NCBI GenBank assembly: GCA_046074645.1
Contig: JBJTOP010000173.1
Span: 1-24,731, forward strand
From: SXXK01 sp046074645
GTDB lineage: Bacteria; Planctomycetota; Planctomycetia; Planctomycetales; Planctomycetaceae
Length of the DNA: 24,731 bases
Direction: 5' to 3'
Shown: positions 1 to 8,392 of the stretch, in pieces
Layout: each line of letters opens with the position of its first letter
How positions within the stretch are numbered: the first letter of the stretch is position 1
Program-made: the position numbers and the translations under genes
Notes under the pieces: generated by a model
Database searches by the model: none
What the model was told of the DNA's origin: nothing
Seen by the model: the letters and a program-made list of their open reading frames with translations, nothing else

Positions 1-121
1 CAATCGGCCATTCAGGCTTTGGTGCGTTACCGGTGCGGTTCTGGCCGCGTTGGCATGTACCGTTACCGGCGGATTGACATCCCCCGCACGCCGTGTCACG
101 GTGGAGCGGAGCCAGGCGGCT

Positions 122-320
122 CAGCGGCTGGCGGAAGCCCCCGGCTGTGATTTGCACCGAAGGTGCGCGCGCTGGCGAGGGCGTTGGTGTGGCGTTGGCA
201 GGGCCGTTTGCCCGCAGGCTGCCGCCATGCGGCTGGGATGCGTTTGGACCCAGCGGCTGGGCGGGAGCCCCCGGCGATGTTTCGCACAGAAGGTGCGTGC
301 GCTGGCGAGGGGGTTGGTGG
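122..320. repeat. Two-copy imperfect direct repeat (~70 bp units)
   Basis: Copy A spans about 122-190 and copy B about 251-320, with starts 129 nt apart. Aligned by eye they share long blocks such as CAGCGGCTGG, AGCCCCCGGC, GAAGGTGCG, GCGCTGGCGAGGG and GTTGGTG. There are about nine differences including one single-base gap, so roughly 87 percent identity. The intervening ~60 bp is not obviously repeated. Both copies are in the same orientation. A dispersed intergenic repeat family is the likeliest explanation, but the copy number elsewhere in the genome cannot be seen here. Confidence 0.75.
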
Positions 321-335
321 GACGGTGACCGTCCC
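319..335. repeat. 17-nt perfect palindrome after the vWA gene
   Basis: GGGACGGTGACCGTCCC is a perfect inverted repeat around one central base. As RNA it would form a 7-bp stem with a 3-nt loop. It begins 13 nt beyond the stop of the minus-strand vWA gene and touches the end of repeat copy B. No T-tract follows on the minus strand, so it is not a standard intrinsic terminator. It could still stabilise the mRNA 3' end, bind a protein, or be part of the repeat element. Confidence 0.6.
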
Positions 336-348
336 TGAGACTGCACGA

Positions 349-2325
349 TCAGACTTTGGGGCGTGACGCTTCGCGTTTTCGCTGCATTTCGCGCTGCTGT
401 CGCCGACGCTGTTCCTCTTCGGGAGCGAATTGAGGGGCGCGGCCGTTGCCACCGTCACCCCCCATTTGAGGAACCGCGATCTGACTTTCTCTCCACTGCC
501 AGCCGAGCGGATCACTGAGTTCCATTTTGGCGAGGAAGGCCCAGGGAGTGTCCGGATGCTCATCGATTACGCGATTCAGGTAGACGATCGCCTTATCGTG
601 CATTTTCCGAATATTTGCACCACCTTCGATTTTATCGGAGGGTTCAAGGATCCATTGGTTGCTGCCGGCTTTTTCGAAGCGACGGGGGTTAGATTTCATT
701 TCAGCGAGCACAGCGTTGTAACCAAACGCTCGGACACGCATTGCCAGAACGCGCCCCATTGCAAGGTCGTACTGGGCGCGCCAACGGTCGGTGTCGAGCT
801 TATCGCGGTGTTTTTCTCCAGTTTCGAGCGCTTCGTGGACGCGGGCAAGGAAGTAGTCGAGGACTGCAAGAGGTTTCTGGGCTTCGGTCACCTGTTCGCG
901 GAGAATGTTATCGTTATTTGCCTGGAAGGCCAGTTGCGGCACAGGGACACGTTCATTGACTGCGAGTTGGGCGGCGGCAATCAGTGCCTGTTTAGCCAGA
1001 TTTGTCTGTACCTGTTTGCGGTATTCGCTGCCGGGCCGGTAGTCAGGAGCATACTGTCGCATGACCTGAGCAGGCCATTTTTTCACGGTGGTGTCGTCGG
1101 CTACAAAGAAAATGCCACTGGTCTCTGCGCAGAGTCTGGAGAGGGTGTATGGGCCGTATCCGGAGGACATGCGATCGAGTTGCTGGGCCTGGGCTGTCCA
1201 GAAGGGCAGTTGCAGGCCTTCTGCCAGCGGAGTCTCGGGGCCCTGGTCGGCGTCCGGGATATCTTCGTCGAATTCGGTACCGTCTTCAGCTTTCCATTTG
1301 ACGCGGACGTAGCCCTTTTGTCGTCCGAACGGGGAGGAGTTACCGATGCAATAGACGCGAATGCCGTCCCTGGTGAGTTTTCGAACGGTTTCTTCGAGAA
1401 CGGCGTAGCTGTCGCCACCAAAGTCGTCCCCGCGTTCGTCAGTGACGATGATAAACATCATGTTGGCCCGCATTCTTTTGCGGGCCGGGCCATACTGCTT
1501 GATCGCAGCGTTGATTGCTGCGAAGACGTTTTCTACACCTGTGACGTCGCTGGTGATGGATTTGACGGCCTTGTTGAGTTCATTGATGTCAGCGGTTGGT
1601 TCGGGAACGAGTATATGGACATCTTTGCCATAGCCAACGATACCGGTGCGAAGTGCTTCTTTGGTGTCGATGTCGTCCATCAGCCCCAGTTGGCGGTAAA
1701 TGTTATCGAAACGAGCGATGATCTCTTCCCGACGTGACTCGAGGGAGATGGATTCGTCAAAGAGCCAGACTGGCAGCGTGCGTCGCTGGCGCAGAGAGGC
1801 CGCGATTTCGAGGGTCATGCGGTCAACTGCACCGGCGGTGCCACCGGGGTGTTCCGTTGTGCCTGTGAGATCGATATTTTCCAGCGTCTGCGCTTCGCTG
1901 GGCATTGTGACGGCTTCGTAGAGCTCGATTTTCGGATTGACAATATCCTGTTCAATGCGATCGATCTGCTCGACGTGGTTGTCGAGACCTTTTGTCTGAG
2001 CGATGGCAGCAGATGCACCCTGAATATTCAGGTTGCTCATGCTTCCCATTTCTTCGGTCGGCGTTGAATCCAGCACGTATTCTTCAACCCGAATCTCTTC
2101 CTGTTCGGCAACGGAGGACAGGTTAAACTCGGGGATCACGATTTCCGGAAGAGTGACCATGAGCAGCACAAGGAAGATGCCGACGTGCACCAGCACACTG
2201 ACGCCCCATGCAGGCACGGCGTCGAAGAGCGACCACAGAGCGGAATCAGGAGCGGACTGGTCAGTGGCTGCATCTTCGCCACTGCCGGGCACCGAACCGA
2301 CCATTGTCCCAGGAATTGTACTCAT
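349..2325 (-). CDS. Membrane-anchored von Willebrand factor A domain protein
   Basis: A 658-residue protein of unknown specific role, probably binding a protein partner through a metal-dependent vWA domain outside the membrane. Residues 1-40 are polar, and 41-62 form one strong transmembrane helix followed by an acidic stretch. The vWA domain begins near 180. The MIDAS metal site is visible as DESIS (D190, S192, S194), a threonine near 262, and VTDERGD (D296). Residues 330-390 are an insertion with acidic and aromatic residues. The C-terminus (620-658) is a low-complexity E/Q/R tail. The start is supported by AGGAG seven bases upstream. It stands alone, without the ExbB/TolR-type genes that often accompany single-helix proteins. 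Membrane vWA proteins are common in planctomycetes, but I cannot name a function. Confidence 0.85.
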   Translation of the reverse strand: MSTIPGTMVGSVPGSGEDAATDQSAPDSALWSLFDAVPAWGVSVLVHVGIFLVLLMVTLPEIVIPEFNLSSVAEQEEIRVEEYVLDSTPTEEMGSMSNLNIQGASAAIAQTKGLDNHVEQIDRIEQDIVNPKIELYEAVTMPSEAQTLENIDLTGTTEHPGGTAGAVDRMTLEIAASLRQRRTLPVWLFDESISLESRREEIIARFDNIYRQLGLMDDIDTKEALRTGIVGYGKDVHILVPEPTADINELNKAVKSITSDVTGVENVFAAINAAIKQYGPARKRMRANMMFIIVTDERGDDFGGDSYAVLEETVRKLTRDGIRVYCIGNSSPFGRQKGYVRVKWKAEDGTEFDEDIPDADQGPETPLAEGLQLPFWTAQAQQLDRMSSGYGPYTLSRLCAETSGIFFVADDTTVKKWPAQVMRQYAPDYRPGSEYRKQVQTNLAKQALIAAAQLAVNERVPVPQLAFQANNDNILREQVTEAQKPLAVLDYFLARVHEALETGEKHRDKLDTDRWRAQYDLAMGRVLAMRVRAFGYNAVLAEMKSNPRRFEKAGSNQWILEPSDKIEGGANIRKMHDKAIVYLNRVIDEHPDTPWAFLAKMELSDPLGWQWRESQIAVPQMGGDGGNGRAPQFAPEEEQRRRQQREMQRKREASRPKV

Positions 2326-2332
2326 GTGAACA

Positions 2333-2337
2333 CTCCT
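2333..2337 (-). promoter_or_regulatory. Shine-Dalgarno of the vWA gene
   Basis: AGGAG on the minus strand, seven bases before the ATG at 2325. It is one of the few clear Shine-Dalgarno sequences in the window and fixes that start. Confidence 0.55.
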
Positions 2338-2676
2338 GCGGGATCACCGCTGAGTTCAGTGAGTTGTGATGTACACGTCGCACTGTGGTTTCGGAAGTTG
2401 GGCTGATTCCCACCCCCCGGAAGTGATAACGAGCGGATCAAAAAAATGCCAGTGTACCGGATTACCAAACTAAATGCCGAAACATCGGCTGTGAACACTG
2501 TGCACCGGCTGAGAATTTTCTGCAGATGATGCCAGCGGCTGAATGTTACTGCCTGAATTCGGTTTGAGCAATGTTTTGCCAGTTGACACGTTGCAAAACC
2601 TGCAAAAACCGCTTTTCTGTGGTTTCACGTCGGTGCAGGGCCGAACGTTCGTGAATTTGTCGCATTTTTTCAACAG

Positions 2677-2694
2677 ATTCCTTTTATCAGGAAT
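2677..2694. other. Stem-loop downstream of the DNA methyltransferase gene
   Basis: ATTCCT (2677-2682) and AGGAAT (2689-2694) pair around a 6-nt loop, and outer arms AGATTC and GAATCT nearby could extend the pairing imperfectly. It lies about 24 nt after the methyltransferase stop. On the minus strand an A-run, not a T-run, follows, so it does not meet the intrinsic-terminator rule. A role in transcript end or stability is possible but unproven. Confidence 0.3.
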
Positions 2695-2717
2695 GAGAAT
2701 CTGCTGGCTGTGCTGGT

Positions 2718-3743
2718 TTAGTCTCGGAACAGGCCTCGGCTCCCGTTGGTTTCAGGGCCTGATTTTCCCGATTTTTTGGGGGGCTTCGCAGCGTTTTTTG
2801 CTGACGTGTCTGCAGGTGGGGATTTGTCGGCGAGTTTTCGTCCTGCAGCGGTGGTCGGTGCGCTCAACAGGGGATTTTCCGATCCCACCAGTGGATCTCC
2901 TGTGCTGACCTGGGCCAGTCGTGTTGTTCCCTGACTGGAGTATTCCTGGGAAAGCTCGCAGCCGATGAAGTGCCTTCCGAGTTTTTTGGCGGTAATGAGC
3001 GTGGAGGCACTGCCGGCGAAGGGATCGAGGACGAGGTCTCCCGATGAGGAGCAGGCGCGGATGATGCGGGCCAGCAGTTGTTCCGGCATCTGGCAGCCGT
3101 GATATCCGGCCCGCTCCTTAAACGTCCCTGCAACTCGAGGAAAATACCAGGTGTTCTCGTCTTCAGAGAACGCTTCGGGGCAGTCCTGGGGTCTGAGGAT
3201 CCAGGTGTCATCGGGGAGCCGTCCGGAACTCTCAGCCCGCCGATCCCCGTAGACAAGCTGCCGGGCCGAGGGCACACGGATGTCGGAGTGATGGAACGTG
3301 AAGGCTCTGGGATTCTTCACGAAGTGGAACAGGTGTGCGTGAGAGCGAGTGAATTTGTATTTGCAGTGTACTCCGAAGGTGTAGTACCAGATGACCCAGC
3401 TGCGGCAGTGAAAGCCGATTTTTTTTGCCGCCACCTTCAGCTCGGCCGCGTATTCGTCTCCGATCGCCAGCCAGAATGTGCCCGTGGAAATGAGCACTCG
3501 ATGGAGCTGCTGCATCCACTTCGTACACCACTCGATGTACTGATCCTCCTGCAGCTGATCATCGTACTCATCATACTCATAACCAATATTGAATGGAGGG
3601 TCGGCGAAGGCCAGATGAATGCTCTGATCGGGAAATCGGGCGAGAGTTTCGAGGCAGTCGCCGTGATGGATGCGATCGACAGATTCAGGGTTCAGGGGCC
3701 AGGCGGGCGTTTTGGGATCAGCGTTGATGAGTGTTGTGGACAT
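2718..3743 (-). CDS. Site-specific DNA methyltransferase, beta class (adenine-N6 or cytosine-N4)
   Basis: A 341-residue SAM-dependent amino-methyltransferase that should modify a short DNA sequence. The catalytic motif DPPF lies at residues 48-51 (ADPPFNIGY), and the SAM-binding motif DPFAGSAST lies near the C-terminus at 240-248. This motif order defines the beta class, shared with CcrM-like and M.RsrI-like enzymes. A target-recognition region should lie between them. Residues ~285-341 form a Pro/Lys/Ser/Ala-rich, probably disordered tail. I chose the ATG at 3743 because the 26 residues upstream look non-coding and would overlap the pyruvate carboxylase stop. It follows that gene by 58 nt. 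No restriction endonuclase, specificity subunit or mismatch endonuclase is nearby, so it appears to be an orphan. The recognition site cannot be read from sequence. Confidence 0.9.
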   Translation of the reverse strand: MSTTLINADPKTPAWPLNPESVDRIHHGDCLETLARFPDQSIHLAFADPPFNIGYEYDEYDDQLQEDQYIEWCTKWMQQLHRVLISTGTFWLAIGDEYAAELKVAAKKIGFHCRSWVIWYYTFGVHCKYKFTRSHAHLFHFVKNPRAFTFHHSDIRVPSARQLVYGDRRAESSGRLPDDTWILRPQDCPEAFSEDENTWYFPRVAGTFKERAGYHGCQMPEQLLARIIRACSSSGDLVLDPFAGSASTLITAKKLGRHFIGCELSQEYSSQGTTRLAQVSTGDPLVGSENPLLSAPTTAAGRKLADKSPPADTSAKNAAKPPKKSGKSGPETNGSRGLFRD

Positions 3744-3801
3744 TGAAGTTCTCGGTATCACGGCAAAAAACGGGAAAGGCGCAGAGGGAATGTCAATTCC
3801 C

Positions 3802-6800
3802 TCACGAAACAGGATCAACAATCAGCAGGAGATCCCCCGTTTCGACTCGGCAGCCGGCCTGGACCGATACTTCCCGAACGGTGCCATCAAGTTCTGCGTT
3901 GACGGCGGTTTCCATTTTCATTGCTTCGAGGCTGATCAGTTTTTGACCTTTTCGCACGCGATCGCCGGCGCGTACCGCGACGTTGACAACCATCCCGGGC
4001 ATGGTGGCGCCGATCTGTCCCGCGATCGCGGGATCGGCTTTGATGCGAGCGGCGGCGGAGGCTTCGATGGAGGTGTCGGTGACGGTGATTTCGCGTGGTT
4101 GCCCGTTGAGTTCAAAGAATACGGTGCGAGTCCCATCGGCGTGGGGGTCACTGACGGTGAGCAGTCGGATGATGAGTGTTTTCCCGGGTTCGATATCGAT
4201 CGCGATTTCTTCGCCCGTTTCGAGTCCGAAAAAGAAGTTGGGGGTTGGCAGGATGCTGACGTCGGAGTAGGCGTCCTGGTGAGCTGCGAATTCTTCGAAG
4301 ACGCGTTCGTAAAGCAGCCAGGAGATCACTTCGCGACCACTGGGGACGCGGCCGAGGAGCGAGGCGACTTTGGAGCGGGCAGCATCGAGGTCTGCTGGCG
4401 GGAGCGTTTCGCCGGGGCGGCCGGTGAATTCCTGTTTTCCGAGCAGAATTCGTTGTTTGACGGCTTCCGGGAAGCCGCCCGGCGGTTGTCCCATTCCGCC
4501 GCTGATGAGATCGATCACACTGCCGGGAAACGAGATATCGCGACCGGGGCTGAGGACATCTTCGCAGGTCAGGTTGTTGGCCAGCATGAACAGGGCCATA
4601 TCTCCGACAGATTTACTTGTGGGAGTGACCTTCACGATGTCCCCGAAGAGCTGGTTGACATCAGCGTAGAGCTGGCAGACCTCGGGCCAGCGGTCTGCAA
4701 GTCCGAGTGCGCGGGCCTGTTCGAACAGGTTGGTGTACTGTCCGCCCGGCATTTCGTGTCGGTAGAGATCAGCAGTGGCGGCGAGAGCGACACTTTCGAA
4801 GGGCGTGTAGAACTCCCGGACGGCACGCCAGTATTCGGCGATTTGATCGAGGCGATCGGAGTGGAGGCCGGAATCGCGGGGGCCGAATCGCAGCATTTCG
4901 ACGAGAGTATTGAGATTGACCTGTGAGGTACCGCCGGAGAGGGGAGCCATGGCGGCGTCGGCGATATCGAGTCGATTGCTGGAGCCTTCAAGGATAGCGG
5001 CCGCCTGAATTCCGGCGGTGTCATGTGTGTGGAAATGGATCGGTATCGAGATTTCCTGCTTGAGGGCGCGGATGAGTTGCGCGGCTGCGGAGGCTTTGCA
5101 GAGTCCGGCCATATCCTTGATGGCAAGGATATGGGCGCCCATGCGTTCGAGTTCCTTTGCGAGGTTTACGTAGTAGCTGAGGCTGTACTTGGTGCGACCT
5201 GGGTTTGTGATGTCGCCTGTGTAGCAGATGGCTGCTTCGCAGATTCCACCGGCCTCGATCACGCTTTCCATCGCCACTCGCATGTTGGGGAGCCAGTTGA
5301 GGCAGTCGAAAATGCGGAACACATCGATGCCTGCATCTGCCGCCTCCTTGACGAAAACGCGAACGATATTGTCCGGGTAGTTGGTATAGCCGACAGCGTT
5401 TGAGGACCTCAGAAGCATTTGAAACAGGATATTGGGTACGCGTTCGCGGAGCTGGACGAGTCTTTGCCAGGGGCATTCGCGAAGAAATCTCATGGAAGTA
5501 TCGAATGTGGCTCCGCCCCACATTTCGATACTGAAGAGTTCCGGGCAGTAGTGTGCGTAGGCATCCGCAATCTGCAGCAGGTCGAAGGTCCGCATGCGGG
5601 TGGCAAGGAGCGACTGGTGAGCGTCACGGAAGGTGGTATCGGTGAGCAGCAGCTGCGGCTGATCAAGGATCCAGCGTGAAAAGGCGGTGGCTCCCAGTTG
5701 TTTGAACAGAGTCCGCGTGCCTTCAGGGGGATCGGCGCCACGGGGCACGGTGGGGACAGGAGCGGGCGTGCGTCGCTGAGATTTGGGACGTCCACGCACA
5801 AGACTGTTGCCGTTCACGATGGTTTCTGCGAGGTATGAGAGAAGTCTGGTGGCGCGATTGCGGCGTTCTTCGAAGTGGAAGAGTTCGGGAGTTTCGTCGA
5901 TGAAGCGGGTGGTGCAGTCGCCAGCGACGAAAGTCGGATGAGCCATGACGCGGGAGAGGAAGGGGATGTTGGTTTTGACGCCGCGAATGCGAAATTCGCG
6001 GAGCGTTCGTTCCATGCGGCTGATGGCATCAACAAAGCGACGACCACGCGTTGTGACTTTGGTCAGCAGCGAATCATAGAAAGGATTCACCACGGCTCCG
6101 CTGAAGGCGCTGCCGGCATCCAGCCGAATCCCCATACCTCCGGCGGAACGGTAGTGGGTGACGCGTCCGTAGTCGGGCATGAAACTTTTTGCCGGGTCTT
6201 CGGTTGTCACACGACACTGCACAGCGAAACCACTGAGCCGCACGTTGGACTGACTGCCCAGTCCGATGTCCTCGTGCGAAAGCGACATCCCCTGAGCTAC
6301 GAGAATCTGGCACTTGACGATGTCGATGTTCGTAATTTCTTCCGTAACCGTGTGCTCGACCTGAATCCGGGGATTGACTTCAATGAAATAGAATTTTTCT
6401 GCTTCGACGTCCACGAGGAATTCGACGGTACCGGCACACGAATAGTTCACGGCGCGGCCAATGCGAAGTGCCGCTTCGAGGATGCCGTCGCGGAGCACCG
6501 AGCTGAGGTTGGGAGCCGGTGCAAGCTCGACGACTTTCTGGTGGCGACGCTGCACGGAGCAGTCGCGCTCGTAAAGGTGCACCAGATTCCCGTGCTCGTC
6601 TCCCAGCAGCTGCACTTCAATGTGCTTGGCCCGACTGATGAATTTCTCGATGAACACCTCGGGACTGCCAAATGCAGTGCGAGCTTCGTTGCGGGCCGAT
6701 TCAAACGCCTGATCAAACTCCGCTGCCGTCTTCACCGCCCGCATTCCGCGTCCCCCGCCCCCCTTGGCGACCTTGATCATCACCGGAAAACCGATTTGCT

Positions 6801-7254
6801 CCGCAAAGCCTCGGGCCTCGTCCACTGATTCAATGGACTGCTGAGTCCCCCCAAGTACAGGGACACCAGCGGCGATGGCGATATTCCGAGCTGCCGTTTT
6901 ATCACCCAGAGATTCCAGACAGTGCACGGATGGACCAACAAAACAAATGCCGGCCTCTGCACAGGCCGCTGCAAATTCCGGCCGCTCAGACAAAAAACCA
7001 TAACCCGGGTGAATCGCGTCCGCACCGATTTCCTTTGCCAGCCCAACGATGGACGGAATGTCGAGATAAGAGCGAATCGGTTCTCCAGGGCGCCCAACTC
7101 GCCATGCTTCATCAGCTTTAAACCTGTGCAGCGCATAGCGGTCCTCATGCGAATAAATGGCGGCCGTGCGGATGCCCAGTTCCGAGGCACTGCGGAAGAC
7201 GCGAATGGCGATTTCGGAACGATTGGCGACGAGCAGTTTGCGGAAAGTAAGCAT
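3802..7254 (-). CDS. pyc: Pyruvate carboxylase
   Basis: A 1150-residue biotin enzyme converting pyruvate, bicarbonate and ATP to oxaloacetate, the anaplerotic feed of the TCA cycle. All three functional parts are in one chain. Residues 1-450 are biotin carboxylase, with the ATP-grasp glycine loop KGGGGRGM at 164-171 and EVNPRIQVEH at 292-301. Residues ~535-830 are the carboxyltransferase barrel, with TDTTFRDAH at 538-546, carboxylated lysine K713 in AIKDMAGL, and the metal pair HTHD at 742-745. The C-terminal biotinyl domain has EAMKMET with K1113. Length is typical of the single-chain family. I start at ATG 7254 (MLTFRKLLVANR), since residues upstream are proline-rich and unlike the family. 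No catalytic residue appears missing. The DNA methyltransferase gene follows 58 nt downstream. Confidence 0.97.
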   Translation of the reverse strand: MLTFRKLLVANRSEIAIRVFRSASELGIRTAAIYSHEDRYALHRFKADEAWRVGRPGEPIRSYLDIPSIVGLAKEIGADAIHPGYGFLSERPEFAAACAEAGICFVGPSVHCLESLGDKTAARNIAIAAGVPVLGGTQQSIESVDEARGFAEQIGFPVMIKVAKGGGGRGMRAVKTAAEFDQAFESARNEARTAFGSPEVFIEKFISRAKHIEVQLLGDEHGNLVHLYERDCSVQRRHQKVVELAPAPNLSSVLRDGILEAALRIGRAVNYSCAGTVEFLVDVEAEKFYFIEVNPRIQVEHTVTEEITNIDIVKCQILVAQGMSLSHEDIGLGSQSNVRLSGFAVQCRVTTEDPAKSFMPDYGRVTHYRSAGGMGIRLDAGSAFSGAVVNPFYDSLLTKVTTRGRRFVDAISRMERTLREFRIRGVKTNIPFLSRVMAHPTFVAGDCTTRFIDETPELFHFEERRNRATRLLSYLAETIVNGNSLVRGRPKSQRRTPAPVPTVPRGADPPEGTRTLFKQLGATAFSRWILDQPQLLLTDTTFRDAHQSLLATRMRTFDLLQIADAYAHYCPELFSIEMWGGATFDTSMRFLRECPWQRLVQLRERVPNILFQMLLRSSNAVGYTNYPDNIVRVFVKEAADAGIDVFRIFDCLNWLPNMRVAMESVIEAGGICEAAICYTGDITNPGRTKYSLSYYVNLAKELERMGAHILAIKDMAGLCKASAAAQLIRALKQEISIPIHFHTHDTAGIQAAAILEGSSNRLDIADAAMAPLSGGTSQVNLNTLVEMLRFGPRDSGLHSDRLDQIAEYWRAVREFYTPFESVALAATADLYRHEMPGGQYTNLFEQARALGLADRWPEVCQLYADVNQLFGDIVKVTPTSKSVGDMALFMLANNLTCEDVLSPGRDISFPGSVIDLISGGMGQPPGGFPEAVKQRILLGKQEFTGRPGETLPPADLDAARSKVASLLGRVPSGREVISWLLYERVFEEFAAHQDAYSDVSILPTPNFFFGLETGEEIAIDIEPGKTLIIRLLTVSDPHADGTRTVFFELNGQPREITVTDTSIEASAAARIKADPAIAGQIGATMPGMVVNVAVRAGDRVRKGQKLISLEAMKMETAVNAELDGTVREVSVQAGCRVETGDLLLIVDPVS

Positions 7255-7533
7255 CGAGGTCGGTCCAGTCACGGAAAGGGCGCGCGGCCCTGCAGTTGGA
7301 GGTGAGCGCGGTGGGTGCGCAGTCGTGAGCATACAACAGGAGTCGGTGGCAATCCACTGCACGCAACTCCTGAGAACCGCTCAGCAGACATCCTGAAGTC
7401 GCTTTTTACCGATTTCTGGTTTTCTTCGCGGGTTTTGTTTGTTTCCCCGCCCTCCTGTCGCCTAGTCTTCCAATCACTCAGACTGAATAGCCGACCTGTG
7501 TCCACCCGGGTCTTGTCAGCAAAGCATCTTCGT

Positions 7534-8229
7534 ATGGCCACTGTCACTCTCAGCGTTCTTGAAGGGCTCGAAAGGGGGCGGATCTTTCGCAACCTGCAAA
7601 CCCCCGTCACGATCGGCCGTGAGGAAGTGAACACTGTACAGCTAAACGACGAACGGATCAGTCGTCTGCACGCCAAACTGCAGGAAGATCAGGGGGCGAT
7701 CCTGTTCACGGATCTCCACAGCACCAATGGCAGCCGGGTCAATGGTCACCCAGTGCAAATCCGCGTCCTGAGACCCGGGGATCAACTTCAGCTTGGACGC
7801 TGCACTCTGCTGTTCGGAAGTATCGACGAAATCCGCGACCGCGCACGAACGCTCGGCATCCCCGTACTCCCGCGGCAGCAGGATGTCGAGGCAAGAGTGG
7901 CGGAAGCCATCAGCCAGGGGATCCTCAGTATCCCACCCTCCTTTGTGCCCGACATCGATCACGGAATGCTGCCCCTGTTCTGCGGCGAACGACCACCGCT
8001 CCCGGAAGGACTCAGCACCTTACAGCGAGCTCGTCTCTCCGATCTGCTCATGTACATCCACGAGACTCTTCAGCTGATCATCAACGATGCTCGCGAAACA
8101 GATGATCACCATCGAACTGTCGTGTTCGCGTGGCAACGCTTTCAAAACCTCCTGCTGCTCCAGCAGGACCTCGCCGTCTGGCTCGGAAATGCCGCCGGGG
8201 CCGGAGCTGATGAAGGCGGCTGGACCTGA
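7534..8229 (+). CDS. FHA-domain protein with C-terminal helical region
   Basis: A 231-residue protein with an N-terminal forkhead-associated domain (about 1-95) that should bind phosphothreonine peptides. Conserved residues are visible: G28-R29 on the first loop, S43-R44-x-H46 (SRLHAKL), and N65-G66 followed by N70 (STNGSRVNG). Residues ~130-231 are predicted helical with no family I recognise. There is no transmembrane segment or signal peptide, so it should be cytosolic. I start at ATG 7534 (MATVTLSVLEG). A longer frame extends upstream to 7315, but those residues look non-coding. No Shine-Dalgarno is visible. It diverges from pyruvate carboxylase across ~280 bp and converges on the sulfite reductase gene. 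No Ser/Thr kinase lies in the window to supply its phosphorylated partner. Confidence 0.85.
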   Translation: MATVTLSVLEGLERGRIFRNLQTPVTIGREEVNTVQLNDERISRLHAKLQEDQGAILFTDLHSTNGSRVNGHPVQIRVLRPGDQLQLGRCTLLFGSIDEIRDRARTLGIPVLPRQQDVEARVAEAISQGILSIPPSFVPDIDHGMLPLFCGERPPLPEGLSTLQRARLSDLLMYIHETLQLIINDARETDDHHRTVVFAWQRFQNLLLLQQDLAVWLGNAAGAGADEGGWT

Positions 8230-8392
8230 GTTCCTTCAGCCGAACACCGGCAGTGCGTGGGCCATCGTGCCTGCACACAGACTCCGAAGTTCTGTGGCCG
8301 GCTTTCAATATCTCTGAGCAGGCCAGTTTGCATGTCACGTCCAACAACTGCACACGGATTGCAGAAGTTGGCTTGCCGGCAGGTCCTGATGG

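Larger units (their letters stand above)
1..348. other. Non-coding region with repeats, left window edge
   Basis: No convincing gene. Several overlapping frames are open on both strands, but their translations are arginine/tryptophan/glycine-rich and share no family motif, as expected of G+C-rich non-coding repeat DNA. The stretch holds two imperfect copies of a ~70-bp unit and a 17-nt palindrome, listed separately. It lies just downstream of the vWA gene, so it may carry that gene's transcript end. The neighbour to the left is outside the window. Confidence 0.6.
2326..2717. other. Intergenic region between the methyltransferase and vWA genes
   Basis: Both flanking genes are on the minus strand, so this stretch should hold the end of the methyltransferase transcript and the promoter of the vWA gene. 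It is more A+T rich than its surroundings. I see GTTTTGC at 2573-2579 and its complement GCAAAAC at 2593-2599, a second hairpin at 2677-2694, and a TTGACA at 2583-2588 (plus strand) without a matching -10 box. Short open frames here have no family features. No RNA gene is evident. Confidence 0.5.

Noticed and set aside
319..335. The palindrome as an intrinsic terminator of the vWA gene
   Set aside because: No T-tract follows on the minus strand, so I list it only as an inverted repeat.
430..1737. A 435-codon plus-strand open frame opposite the vWA gene
   Set aside because: It is antisense to a protein with clear domain motifs, and its translation is Phe/Val/Gly-rich with no family signature. 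It is a codon-bias shadow.
2583..2588. TTGACA as a -35 promoter box on the plus strand
   Set aside because: No -10 box lies 16-18 nt downstream, and no plus-strand gene follows.
3670..4926. A 418-codon plus-strand frame opposite pyruvate carboxylase, and a similar 317-codon frame at 5875-6828
   Set aside because: Both lie fully antisense to strongly conserved pyruvate carboxylase and show only Asp/Gly/Phe-rich shadow composition.
2718..7254. A restriction-modification or phage-defence island around the DNA methyltransferase
   Set aside because: The neighbours are pyruvate carboxylase and a vWA protein. No nuclease, helicase or specificity gene is visible.
7255..7362. N-terminal extension of pyruvate carboxylase by 36 residues
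   Set aside because: The extension is proline-rich without similarity to the family, whose N-terminus begins at the FRKLLVANR segment.
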